This document shows positions 23,365 through 34,716 of a stretch of DNA of 64,000 bases, piece by piece. Numbering within the stretch: the stretch's first letter is position 1; every line of letters begins with the position of its first letter. Location of the stretch: the NCBI GenBank assembly GCA_032433595.1, contig JASWJB010000036.1, positions 62,001-126,000 on the forward strand, read 5' to 3'. The stretch comes from Conoideocrella luteorostrata (lineage: Eukaryota > Ascomycota > Sordariomycetes > Hypocreales > Clavicipitaceae). Made by a program: the position numbers and the translations under genes. A model generated the notes under the pieces. The model was given only the letters and a program-made list of their open reading frames with translations, ran no database searches and had not been told where the DNA came from.

Positions 23365-26333
23365 GTTGGTACTCGCAGCTCAGTATCAGACCGTAGGAGT
23401 TATTAACAATTTACTAAAGTTCAATGATAGAGGGATATCTCAACATCAATATCAGCACTTCGAAATAGTCATATGTCCATGTCACGATAGGATATATATA
23501 CTCGAAGCTGTGTTGATAAGCGCCCTGTCCCCGCTCGTGCGCACCTCTGGTACAACTTCATGTTTGACGGGTTGGGCTACAACTCGCGCATAACTGCTCA
23601 GTTGTGTCAGGGTCTCAAAGGACGGTTACGATGACGCGCTCCATCAGGGTTGCTCGCATTAATCTCAGAATGCATCATCAATACCTTGCATTGGGTTTGG
23701 TTCAATCTTTGATAGCATATCAGATAAGAAAGGCTCTCCTCTGAGGCGAAACTGAAAACATGTGTAATCTTCAGCTTAATGCTTGCAGAATACCGAAGTT
23801 ACTGAGAAACTGGGTTACATTAGCTTGACAAGATATCTGTGCCAGCAATTTATTGATGTGGATGGATATATCTGCTCACAGCGACAAATTGCGCAACTGC
23901 AGAGGTTTAGATCACTCGTAAGGTTCAACGATCAGAGTAGTCCCTCTGTTTTTTTTTTTGGTTTTTTTTTTTCATAGAAAAAAAAAAGCTTCCTGATTCC
24001 ACAATAGAGGCGGTACGTATCTCTTCTCAATATGGTCCATGTTCGAAAGGATATCTTCTGTAGTATCATGGATACGAGTAATTGGAGGATGGTAAGTCGG
24101 TTTGGTACGTGGTACATCACCTCTTGCTCTTGAGCATGTTGTGATTGGACGAAACTGCCTCGAACTCTCGCAAGTCAGACTACGACCAACAATCAACCCA
24201 CTTTTACGGTAGGCCGAATGCACAGGCAAATGAATGGGGCTTCTGTGCGATGTTAACTCATTTTGATAAGAAATATGAGCAGTATCTTGCATGGTTTTAT
24301 CAAGTTTCGTTTCCGTTTTGGCTGCACCTGTGGTGTAAGCGGGGGAGTCGAAGAGTAAATAATGCCATTTAGGGAAGTTGGAAGCATTCAGACCTATTTT
24401 TCTTCCTCATATTCTTATTTCCGTTATTCTCTCCTCGTTAGCTCTATCAACTGCGCTTTCTTGTCTCAGTCAGTTAATGTTCTCGAGATGACAGTGGGAA
24501 CGTTTACGGTGTCTGTCAGCGTACCTTAACTAATGTGCCGCCGTAGACGTAAGCCGAGGAGGGGTTTCTGCGTTTCACCTGTCATGTAGTTACGGCTTTT
24601 ACAAACCAGTCTTTTCGACAAATTAGAAGCCCCTCCTATGATTGGCAGGCCCAAAAGATACTACAAGAGAAACAGCTATCAATTGGTTTCTACCTAAACT
24701 TAGCTTTATGGGGTTCACCATCAATGATACCCGCCGACACCTTTCATACTAGAAAACTGGCTTGACTCTAAGCATGCGCACACAACATTTGATTGAAGGG
24801 CCATGTTGCCATGACACGGCTATTAGATGCCGGGCAGTACACATTCACGAATACAGAGGATGCATGCCGTGGCGATACCACCTAAATTTCATCTGACAGA
24901 ATTACTTCCTCCAACATAATACACTTGTACACAGCACGCCCTGGAAGCCTCCGGAGGGGATCAGTGCCATTTTTGGCAGACTCTTGCTCGGCCAATCCAT
25001 TCTCTGCGGCCAACGAGACAGTAGAGTTTGAAATTAGGGCATGCTCTCTCCAGGTTTCTTTTCTTCGCAACGGCAGCGCAAGTGACAAGATAATTTACAA
25101 GGTCGAACGGGTAGTAGATAGCTGAGCCTTCGCATCCCGTCGTGTCTGCGCCGTGCAGGCCGGCTTCTACATTCACGTGACAATTGCCTATCAAAAGCGT
25201 GAGGAACTAAAGGGAAGCACTCCCAAATGCGGTCCAGAGGTGCCTCATTTAAGTGATGCCTCACCCGACGACCCTTACCGCCGCGACGAAACTAGGAAGA
25301 TGTTGCGCCAGCTCGGCCATACTGAACAGAATTCCAGCCATGACTTCCAGGATCCGTTTGATCGGCGACCCTTCCAATGGAGCAGTGCTGAAGGGAATCC
25401 ATCGCAGTTTCGTTTCAAGAGTTTCGTCCGCTCTTCAATTCTATCGACAGAAAGGCTATCGATGCATCAGTCTTCTCTTGCCTTTCTGAGGGATGGATGG
25501 GTTTTGGGCCCTTCCACATTTGACGCTTCCTGATCTGGTTGACCCTAAACAAGGTCATGTCGTCATTCACTCTACCATGAATCACTCGATACACTTTCAC
25601 TTATCGCTTGCCAAAGCCGACGATGTAAGGATTTGCGGGCGCGAAATGTCTTGGGCCGACATTAGAAAGGTCCTGGTCGAGCGAAAGATGTGAAATGTTG
25701 ACACTAGACAGATTCTATTTAGCTTCTCCCGGGAAGGTTTATTTCGATTACTGAAAATGAAACCGAATTCGTGAAATAGAGCCCTTTAGAATAGGTTGCT
25801 TCGATTTTTTCGTACTAATGAATACGCCTTGCATTATTAGTTGATGGTTTTTCTTGTTCCTATGGCGGGGCGGCTTGCGCTGGATTCCAATCATTAGCAG
25901 CTCTTGGAAGCCACACGTCGTAGTCTGAAAGAACAATTATCTTTAATGGATGTTGCAGCTCATCAAGCTGTGATTATCAAACTAAGTTCCACCTAGACAA
26001 GTCGTTAGTCCAACGGCCCTGACCACGATATTAATGCAACTATTCAAGAGCTCTTGAATAGGTATGCTCAGACGAATAGGAGAGTTCGCTCATTACCCCC
26101 ACCTCGCCCCCCCCAAAAAAAACCCTTCCCAGAAGGTTAAGGTTTAGTTCTTTGAGTTTTCTTGTAAGCAACTGTTTATTCTATTGGCGAGCTTTTGTAG
26201 CCTCAAGTCCAAGCACTAAACAACAAATGTCATGTTGGCACATGTAGTTATTGGTTTACTAGCTACGGTATTGGTTGGGATTGACGTTGTAAACTAACAA
26301 AACTACCATTCTACAAACTCTCAACTTCTAATA
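23365..26333. other. Gene-poor 3-kb interval
   Basis: I looked for multi-exon genes on both strands and found none I can support. There are T/A homopolymer runs at about 23948-23989. Two plus-strand open stretches (25153-25533 and 25493-25693) look mildly coding-like but have no recognisable domain, and minus-strand frames compete with them. The interval is probably accessory sequence or decayed genes. Confidence 0.45.
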
Positions 26334-27190
26334 TTAACACAGTACTAGATCTGGACATTCAATAAAGGATGTCCTTTCGTCCATATTCATGAAGTACTTA
26401 CTACAGACCTCCTGTGCCGTTGGAATACTGAATATCTCGGCATCGTGGAAACACCCACATGGTGAGTGCCTTTGTAGCATATTGTATTGAACTAAGGGAG
26501 TTAAAAACTCTTCGGAATTTCCTTCCAACCAGGTCTTTAGAGCCGCCATGGAGAAGTTATCTGAAATCCAAGCTTGGTCCTCTTTCACCTTACGATATGT
26601 AAGTAACTCGGCCTGAATCGTTGCCCAAACAAGACCAATTTGCGGATATCTCTTCAACTTTTTCGTATTTAATGGCTGGTCTATGCCACCATGGCGGATG
26701 TTAACCTGTGAGGTACTTGTTCCAGGTCGCTTTCGTCTTGCAGAGCATTCGCAGCTTCTTTCTTCTCATCTTATACGATTCTTTTATTGACGTTCCAAGC
26801 TCAGAACCAAGTTCAATACTCAATAGGTCTAGGAATGAGGAAATTAGGGCCTCAGCTGATGTAATATTGACCACAGAGGTTCCAGGGCGAAGGAAGATAT
26901 GTCTCTACTACTTACGCTGCACGGAAAGAGTAATACGTTCTCATAAACTCGGAAATCTCATTAATGGTGGTCGACCCACCATTTTTACCATAGTTTCCCA
27001 AATGGAAGTTGATGATCATCGCTTTGAAGCTATTCCATCGATCTTTGTAGGCAGCACGAAGGCGTTTGTCTTGTTCATGCTGTGGCCGGAACTTTGCTGG
27101 GATGCTATCTATTGAAACATCAACTGATGCAGCAAACGATGAGCAAGATTGAACAGCACTTCCAAGAGAAAAGCAGGCAATAAATAGGAA
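26334..27190 (-). pseudogene. Multi-block hypothetical gene, probably decayed
   Basis: Three minus-strand coding-like blocks follow one another with splice-like edges. Block A (about 27190-26913) starts with a hydrophobic, signal-like stretch (FNLFLFIACFSLGSAVQS), then IPAKFRPQHEQDKRLRAAYK, DRWNSFKAMIINFHLGN and ISEFMRTYYSFRA, and ends at GTAAGT. Block B (about 26850-26704) reads EALISSFLDLLSIELGSEL and then a basic stretch, ending at a stop. Block C (26657-26334) contains IGLVWATIQAELLTYRKVKE and ALKTWLEGNSEEFLTPLVQY and ends LVLC-stop. I see no acceptable start codon for block A, and no GT-AG pair joins A-B-C without frame loss. No family was recognised. It is either a relic or a gene with unusual splicing. 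Confidence 0.4.
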
Positions 27191-28409
27191 GAGATTAAAC
27201 TGCTAACTGGAGAAGACAATTTGATGGGGGTTTCAGATTAAAAAGCTGACCGAAGAAGACATTCTTGTGGAGGGGTATGGCAGCCGGGACAAGGCTTTAT
27301 ATTTGTTCGCCTCACTCTTGCCATTTTTTACATGGTTCCCATTCGGCTGAGCTTGGTAGTCACTACAATGACCTGCAGCATTGATTTTGCACTGGCAAAA
27401 GTATCTGGATACTATGAACGTTGGCCTAGGTCCAGTGAATCGAACAGAATATCGCCGCCCAATCATGAGTAAAGTCTTACGGACACGGTATGCATGGCGC
27501 AGCCGGAGCGAAAATCGATACATCATGGTGGAGTCGAACAAAACGTCACTATCCAACCACAAGCGTTTACGAACTATTACTGATGGATGGAGACGGCGAA
27601 TCGAATCAAACTGGACCATCAGGCTGCAATGTGAACTTGAAGGAGATGTAGGTAAAAGAGTAGCGTCAAAGGCTATGCTTACATGGTCTGGTTTGGGTTT
27701 TGTAACACGAAAACTAACCACATAGCTTCCCCAAACCCGTCAAACAAAACATTGCTAGCCAATCCGGAGTTAATACACCATGAAATTATCAATAAGCCGG
27801 TGATGGTCTTACACCCGTGATCCGATTTGATTCAGGTTTTTCTTATCACGTTGCATTTTGGCCATCAAAGTTGTCCAAATACACGGACTCTAGGCGCTGA
27901 AATACTTGCAATCTAGGTAGAAGAAAGTAGTCGGTGCAATGCTAGTCGCTCTGTCGAACCGCGTGGACGGTTGCAGTGCGTCTTGTTCTAATAAGCCTCG
28001 ACGGCTTTGCTACATGATGAACCTATCCTTATACACCGGCGACGACAGTTCAGTGTTAATGAGGCGGGCTTGATATGTGGAAGCATGGGCTTATAGTCAA
28101 CTAGCCTGTCATGTAGTCGGCTGGTTGTCATTCACACTTTCTAGCCAAGCCTGGCCCTTTAACCTGGTCCTTCTCATCAGTGATCAATGGTTCTCCTGCA
28201 CTTTACAGAGATGCCATATATATCTGCTTGTGTCCCTCTTACCCAACATCTCTACTTACCTATGTCTTCCACTGTCTCCCAACTCATTCGAGTTCTTCGA
28301 TTCTTGTCCCTTCTTCCTACAGTTGGCAACAAGCCCAGATAAATACAAGCCCACTGGTCCTTAATATTCTTCGAGCCTTCGTTTGAATTGTTTAAAGTCA
28401 AACGTCGTC
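27191..28409. other. Intergenic interval upstream of a candidate small gene
   Basis: Long overlapping frames on both strands at 27233-27725 are not convincing genes, because neither shows a domain and they mirror each other. From about 28200 the sequence becomes promoter-like: a TATATAT stretch at 28217-28223, then a C/T-rich tract to 28330. Confidence 0.45.
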
Positions 28410-28614
28410 ATGCCTAACCAGTCCCTGTTTTCTGTCATTGTAGAGACGGGCCAGCGGTCCCCAACAGGTGTCAATGACACTCAGAGTGGCACGTCAGAAC
28501 ATGCTCAGACAGCCCAAGGAACGTCACAAAGGTATTTAAACTGTTCGATTGACGAATTATAAATACTAAGATATTGTCATTGCATTAAGCCAAAGCCTAA
28601 GCCGTGATGCCTAG
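28410..28614 (+). CDS. Candidate small spliced gene (48 residues), unknown function
   Basis: The ATG at 28410 opens MPNQSLFSVIVETGQRSPTG, then a Gln/Thr/Ser-rich, hydrophilic tail. A 58-nt intron (28532-28589, GTATTT...AAG, with ATACTAAGA as branch-like sequence) joins exon 1 (28410-28531) to exon 2 (28590-28614), ending SQSLSRDA. Unspliced, the frame would end a few codons later at 28558-28560 (50 residues). The upstream sequence has a TATA-like element and a long C/T-rich tract of the kind seen before well-expressed fungal genes. No domain, signal peptide or membrane segment is seen. It could equally be the first exon of a longer transcript or non-coding. Confidence 0.35.
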
Positions 28615-30117
28615 CTCCAGGCCGCCCCGTCTGGCCAGCCGATGCTCGATCGATATTACTACGAAACCAGGCGCACCGAGATGCGCACGAGTGATATACT
28701 CGCAAGAAAGTAAAGGCACAGCAATTTGAGTCGAGCGGAAGAAAAAACCTCGGTTTGTTCATGTGTACAAACCTGGTCAAGGGATTTATCTCAATATTAT
28801 GCTGGATTATGCATAGTAACGGGATCACATGCTAAGGTGGGGTTTTTATATAAGTTTAGAGGGTGAATGAGAGTAATTGCATGATAAACAATTACCCCTA
28901 GCCCAGGAGAAGATCAAGGCAGGTGGGATGTCTACCTGTGGTGGCGAGATAGTGGCCAATTAACTCAACTGTAGAAGATGAATATAGATGAGGCTTGAGC
29001 AGTCGAGCTTATTGACAGCCATTTTTCTGTATGATCCTGATAATTCCCAGTACCGAGCGCATCATGCCCTGTGCGTCGGAAATGCACAAATGGTGAAAGG
29101 GCTGCAAGAGAGGTGTCACGTTAGGTCATATTGCTTTGCTTGCTTCTGTATCGCGAGTTAAGAATGTTGGCTAGAGGGCGATCAGGATAGCCTGTGGATC
29201 AGCCCTCAAAGCAACTCAGTCTTTCGTCAAATCTGACTGCGGGATATTGGTGACCCATATTTCGAAACATATGGCTTGACTGTAGGGTTATGACTACTCC
29301 GTAGAATGAACGATGATCAATGCCCCTTCTACAGCAGTCCGCCTCGCAACTGATCTCAGCTAGGAAATTGTTTGAACTGCGCCTTATGTCATGCACCCAG
29401 CACAGCCATCGGGATGAGATGTACTCCACATGTAGTCTCTATATACAACGCGGGATAAGTAGACCGAAATCGTCAGCACGTGGATTCTGTGCCACTAGAG
29501 GAGTACGCCTAGTAAACCATTTAGGCTACATTTTGGAATGACATTCCAATTCTACCTCCCTGCGGAGCAGCATTTGCCTCATACTGTATATTCCGGCATT
29601 CGCAAGCAAGTTAACTGGCTGCCTACCTTCAGCGACGAGATAGTCGATGACCGCTCGTCTCGACTGTACCCGAGGTCGCTATAAATCCTTACATTTTACT
29701 CTGTGTCTGTATTTTACAAACGTTCAGATGTACAAGAGAACCAATCAAATTGACCAACTGTTTGTTCGGATGACGCTGCAAAATCGGTGAGCGATGTGGT
29801 GCGACACATTTAGCCAAGATCCGCAACATGCTGCCATATTAAAAACTCCGCAAATTTCACGAAATGCGAAAAGCTACAAGATGAATGAACGGAATAGTAG
29901 AAAATAGCTGGATCGCGGTAGTTAAATATTGTCGCTCTTAACAGCATATTAGTTAGTACTACCTAATGTGGGGCAATATTTCTCTCCAATAAGGGCGTGT
30001 AAATGCGTTGACTTGGTTCGTAATCACACTCAGACAGGGTTGTGTGATTTTTCCACGAACATCATGTGTGGATGAGCTTGAAGATCAGGCGCAAACAGAC
30101 TGCTAACCATTTTTAAC
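28615..30117. other. Intergenic region upstream of the Zn2Cys6 regulator
   Basis: Stops are frequent in all frames. One exact TACTCCGTA motif lies at 29295-29303. The region is AT-rich in its last 400 bases. I see no supported gene. Confidence 0.5.
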
Positions 30118-31913
30118 ATGCCCCTCGGTCCATTCGATTCTCGAAACAGGCGATCCCGATGTTCTGCATGCTCTGCGAGTCATCTCAAGGTACTTCAAGT
30201 AGCATTTCACGGAGCTTAGCTGTAGACTTGACCTGCTCACACAAGACAGTGTTCCGCAGAGGTCCCCTGTAGCAATTGCTCACGAAGACGCATCGCCTGC
30301 ACATACACTGTCCGAAATACGGCCAAACCTCTGATACTTGTAGAAAGGGGTAAACAAAAAACTACAGATAACTGGGTTACGAAAGCAGACTCGTCTTATC
30401 CACGGCAGCATCAAGTTAAATCAACGCGAGGTGTGATAATAAAAGATAGGATCTTGGCGTCGCCAGCACGCCTGATAGATGAAACCTCCCGGTATCTTTC
30501 ATTTTTTGATGCGTTTGTTAAAAGAAACAATTTCACAGGTAAAGCTAGAACTGCTGGAGACGAGGTGAGGCAACTGGCAGAGTTTCACTCCCGACGGGGA
30601 AAGCACGTCTTAGATGCAATATTGGCTATCGGTGGCATATATGCCGGAAAACTTAATCTTGGGGATGCAACAGCTCGACGAGAAATGAGGATTGTGGCCT
30701 ACCAGCATTATTCGTATTCAATAGATGGTCTTCGAGAGGCCATTGATGCGTCTCACATTGGTACAAGTAGGCAACCGCGCAAAAGCCAAGATGAGATTGT
30801 TAGCATTCTATGGACAACTTTCTTCCTTGGAATTTTCGAGGTAAGTTAACTGTGCGATAAAAAATTGAATTGTGCTGCTAACAAATACAAGCTCATGAAC
30901 GATTCCACTGGTCATGGTTGGCAGCAACACATCATCCATGGTACATTCATGGCCATGAAAGCCAGCGGCCCCTCATCATGTCGTTCTATGGCTGGTATGG
31001 CATTCTTCGCACAGGCCCGAATTTTCGAAATCAGCCGAACTATTTTGTTCAATGAGCCTACCTTTCTCACAGGACCGGAATGGATGGCTCTATCAAGGGA
31101 TTTATCTATCAAGGGAAATCCAGTAGAAACTCAAAATCCGTGGCTGCCTCTAGATTCGTTGCTTGATATCATGGTCATGTGCTCTGATTTGCGAGTCCGG
31201 TGCGTTTCTGCCGTTATTCCCTGCAATGCTTGCTACAGCTTGCCCGCATTTCTGTTTTGCTTTTATCCTCGCCACTTTATGCTGCAACGGCGCTAACCTT
31301 GAGTAGAGCCGCTACATTCATCCAAAAACAACAAAATACGCCAGATGCTGAAGCTACATCAGAAGCTATTGCAATTTCAACAAACGGCTACCTGCTTAGA
31401 GAAGCCTTGATAAATTGGAGCTCGGCGTACATTCCGGATCAGCTACCGATCAACAACACCCGCGAAACACCTTCCTGCGATAATCTAAATAACGACCACC
31501 CAGGGTTTGGACCACAGAATTCCCACGAGGTGGCAGCCGACATGAGCAAACTTCTGGCTCGTATATTTTATGCCTCTATCAGCATTTATCTCTCGGGCGT
31601 GTTTGATTACGAGCTATTTTATTGGCAGCATCTAAGGCTCATAGTCCCAACACTTGATGAAATCCTTATAGAGCAACACCTCAACACGATTCTGGCACTG
31701 ACAGAACTTGGTCTAAATCGGACCGACTTATCACCACTATTGTTCTTGTTCCCGCTTCGTATCGCTGGTGCGAGATCTTGTCAGCAGTGGCAGCGTGACA
31801 AGATCAGCGCGCTAGTCGCGCATGTGAACAAGCTGTTCGCGGTCGCAGCAGCTATCGACAACGATTTAGCCACAGTATGGAAGCTACGAGCAGTTGTTCA
31901 GAATCCCATGTAG
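30118..31913 (+). CDS. Zn2Cys6 fungal-specific transcription factor
   Basis: This is a DNA-binding regulator. Exons are 30118-30189, 30250-30840, 30892-31199 and 31307-31913, with introns of 60, 51 and 107 nt, encoding 525 residues. The first intron splits the zinc binuclear cluster: exon 1 encodes RSRCSACSASHLK and exon 2 begins CSAEVPCSNCSRRRIAC. Joined, the Cys are at 15, 18, 25, 31, 34 and 41 with spacing 2-6-5-2-6, exactly the Zn2Cys6 pattern. The remaining protein resembles the fungal-specific transcription factor domain of the PF11951 type (LIDETSRYLSFFDAF, VSILWTTFFLGIFEL, HIIHGTFMAMKASGP). The start ATG is the only Met upstream in frame with the cluster. It lies tail to tail with an MFS transporter, 162 bases apart, which it might regulate. 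Confidence 0.88.
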
Positions 31914-32075
31914 CAATTTATAATCACGGTTTACCCAGCTGATAACATATTCGAAAATAGAGAAATCAATAGTTATACAGCATCATAAGCCAGAAATAGT
32001 TATGCTGCATGCATTAATTAGTGCCAATTACCTAAATTAAGAGCAGTGATATCATGTCTCTATGTATCCATAATC

Positions 32076-33925
32076 TCAAAACACAGACCCTTTGGACCAC
32101 TTAGATTGGGCCCGGATTCTTCTGCCCACCTTATAAAACACAAATGGCACAGGAATCAGCAATGCCGCAAACCCAGCCGTAATACTAGAGCCGGGTCCCA
32201 CGCCAATATTATGATACAACGGTCCCACCACAAGAGGAAACGCTCCGGCAAAACAAGACCGCAGGAAGGTGTTTGCTGCGACAGCCGAAGCTGCATATGC
32301 CTGAAACGTGTCGACAAGATAATTAAGTGCGGCTTGGAAGATGGTAAAGAAGCCCGTACCCATCAAGACCAGCCCGATGCAGGGGACAATCCAGTGAATG
32401 CCCGGCTCCGCTGTCCAGCCAACAATGAATTGTCCACCGCTGAACAACAATGACCCGAGCATCATGGGAGGCAGCCGCTTTTCAGGGATGGCCCTATTTC
32501 CCGCAGCATGGTACGCCTTATTATATACCTTTTGGTTGTAGACGTTGATGATGCACCCGAAGACAGCTCCAATAAAGATGGACAAGAAAGGCAAGGTTGC
32601 GACAAGGGGCTTCCAACCTCGTATCTCGCCGAAGATTATAGGAATGGCGCCGAGTTGCATGTACAAGATGCCATAGCAGAAGCTAGCGTAGAGTGCCATG
32701 AGGAAGCAGATAGGCGTGCAAATAAGCTGTACAGGCCGCAGCAAGAACTTGTGGGTGAGCTCCGAGATGCTGACATCCCATTCTTCAAATTTGGCGTGCA
32801 GTGCCCAATTGCCTGTGTCGTGGCGCAGGCGTCGGGCTTTGTACACAAGCAACTTTGGAGGATAGCTCTCGTCAATGAATATGAGGGCGAAGAGGAGAAC
32901 AAAGGCTTGCAAGATGCCGGAGAGGTATTCGGTCCAGCGCCATCCTAAAGAGTCCTGCTGTGTCACCGCCGCAGAGACAATGGGACCTAGGAAACCGATG
33001 TCAGATTGCCGCTCTGTTTCGCAAACTCAATGCATTGGCGTGTAAAATGCAACTCACTAATTACGGGGCCACCCACAACAGCCATGGCATAACCAGCCAT
33101 TGCAATTCCTCTCCACGCTGGAGTATACAGATCGCCCAAAACTCCGCCGGTATTTGTAACCGGCGCTGAGGCAAAAAAGGCGCCAAAGAACCGAGTCAGC
33201 ATTAGTGTCTGGAAGTCTTTCGCAGTGGCAGTGCCAAAGCAGAAACAAATCGATATAAACATGGGCACCATGACCGCAACTCTCCGCCCATATACTTCGC
33301 TCAGCGGCGCCCAGAGCAAAGGACCAACACCAAATCCAAACAGGAACAGAGTTGTGCCAAGGGTAGCGACTTGCGTGCCAACATGAAACTCCCGCGCAAT
33401 CTCATCCGTACCCGCCGAGTAGGCTGACGATGCCCATGTTGCCGACATGGTCACCAGGCCATAGAGCAAGGTTGTAGAGACCTTCTTGCTTGTCACCCAA
33501 TTCAGCGGATGGTACGGGTCGTCAGGCCCATCAAAGTCCACCAGGTCGGCTTCACTGGTCCGTACATGTGCAAGAGGGTGTGTAAACTGCGGGACAGGGC
33601 GCGATCGAATTTTATATACGATGGTATCTCGGCCTGTTAAGCTTCTGGAAATTCCTGTGGATGTTGCGGAGGATACAGCCCGCCTCCTTCTGCTTCTGCT
33701 CCTGCTCCTGCTCCTATTAAGGCTGGATCTCGAAATATTGGAGCGGATTTCGCGTAGCGAGGGACGATGGCCATCCAGATCCTCGGATTCGTTTTCATTG
33801 TTCAAGTCAGAACTTTCATCGCCGCTGGTACCTATTGAAGATTCCACATCATGATCGTTACCGGTATTTGTATGTGCCGGGGAGATAGTAGCTCGGTCCA
33901 GATCATTCATCTTTTCTTCAGCCAT
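32076..33925 (-). CDS. MFS drug/polyamine-type antiporter (DHA1 family)
   Basis: This is a major facilitator exporter likely in the plasma membrane. Exons are 33925-33058 and 32986-32076 with a 71-nt intron, 592 residues. Residues 1 to about 110 are a hydrophilic tail with an Arg/Ser repeat (SRSRSRSRRRR). Transmembrane helices follow DPYHPLNWVTSKK, with PLSEVYGRRVAVMVP as the inter-helix 2-3 motif A and GDLYTPAWRGIAMAGYAM in the middle. The junction gives GGPVISPIVSAAVTQQDSLG, continuing into GWRWTEYLSGIL, a family hallmark. Substrate is unknown; relatives export polyamines, fungicides or mycotoxins. It converges on the Zn2Cys6 gene and is preceded by the stop-interrupted kinase-like gene on the same strand. 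Confidence 0.9.
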
Positions 33926-34716
33926 GGCAAATTACAACGCAAATTTTGTGAATGTGGTCAATTGAATATATTTCAATATGTTAATTGCGATCTAGCATTA
34001 TAGAACGTTATTGTCTATTTGAAGATCAAAGGTGGTTCGCATGTATTTAAATGACTGATTTCTTGGAGCAGCCCGGGCCGAAGCCCGGCAGCCTAGCGCT
34101 GACGGCACCGATGCCGGGAGTATTGCATTTCATCATCTTTCCTTCTAGGCCAGTGCCGCAACGTCGGACCCGAAAATGACGTCAACACAGCCGAAGTTAT
34201 CAATCCCCATCCAATCTAATCCAACTACTCCATAGAGGACGAAAACATGCATAGCTCAGCAGTTAGAGCACCTCTATAGATCCGCGGTTCTGGAGAAGCC
34301 GACTTGCGATCTCGAGAAGAGCTAATGCTGACCAAACCGAACTAACCTCACGAATATGAAGCAACCGACAAAAACGAAATCCCATGGACTTGTGACGTTT
34401 ACTCGATACCGCGTCGGGATGATCGGCAACTGCGGCAACCGCCGGGACGCTGCGGCCGGATTCAGGATCAATAGCTAATGGTGGGATGATGGAAAGAGTT
34501 TAGCGCTTATAGGTTCTGGAAAAAGTCGCCGAAGGAAGATCTTGAATAAATGTTTCCTTTGGATTAGTCTGCATGGAAAGAGGAGAAAGAATATTCCAAA
34601 TGTTGCAACAACGGCAAGACAATCCTCGATAGAATGACTGGTGGTATTGCCTAATTGCTATTGAAAAATAAGTATAAAAAGATATCCGTGCAAAGGAGTC
34701 GACAAAACATGAACCT
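33926..34716. other. Intergenic region upstream of the MFS gene
   Basis: This holds the MFS promoter and the 3' flank of the kinase-like gene. A tRNA-like A-box sequence at 34252-34266 was considered and rejected as a tRNA gene. No protein-coding signal is seen apart from a random minus-strand frame at 34500-34739. Confidence 0.45.

Noticed and set aside
25153..25693. Two plus-strand ORFs in the gene-poor 23-26 kb interval
   Set aside because: They have mild coding character only; minus-strand frames of similar quality overlap, and no start context or domain is convincing.
27233..27725. Long overlapping ORFs on both strands (162 and 114 residues)
   Set aside because: They mirror each other, show no domain or signal and have no splice context. 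I treat both as chance frames.
34245..34320. tRNA-like stretch with TAGCTCAGCAGTTAGAGC and GACTTGCGATCTC
   Set aside because: The D-arm/A box looks real, but the acceptor stem does not pair, the anticodon arm cannot be drawn and the B box deviates from GGTTCGANTCC. At most it is a decayed fragment.
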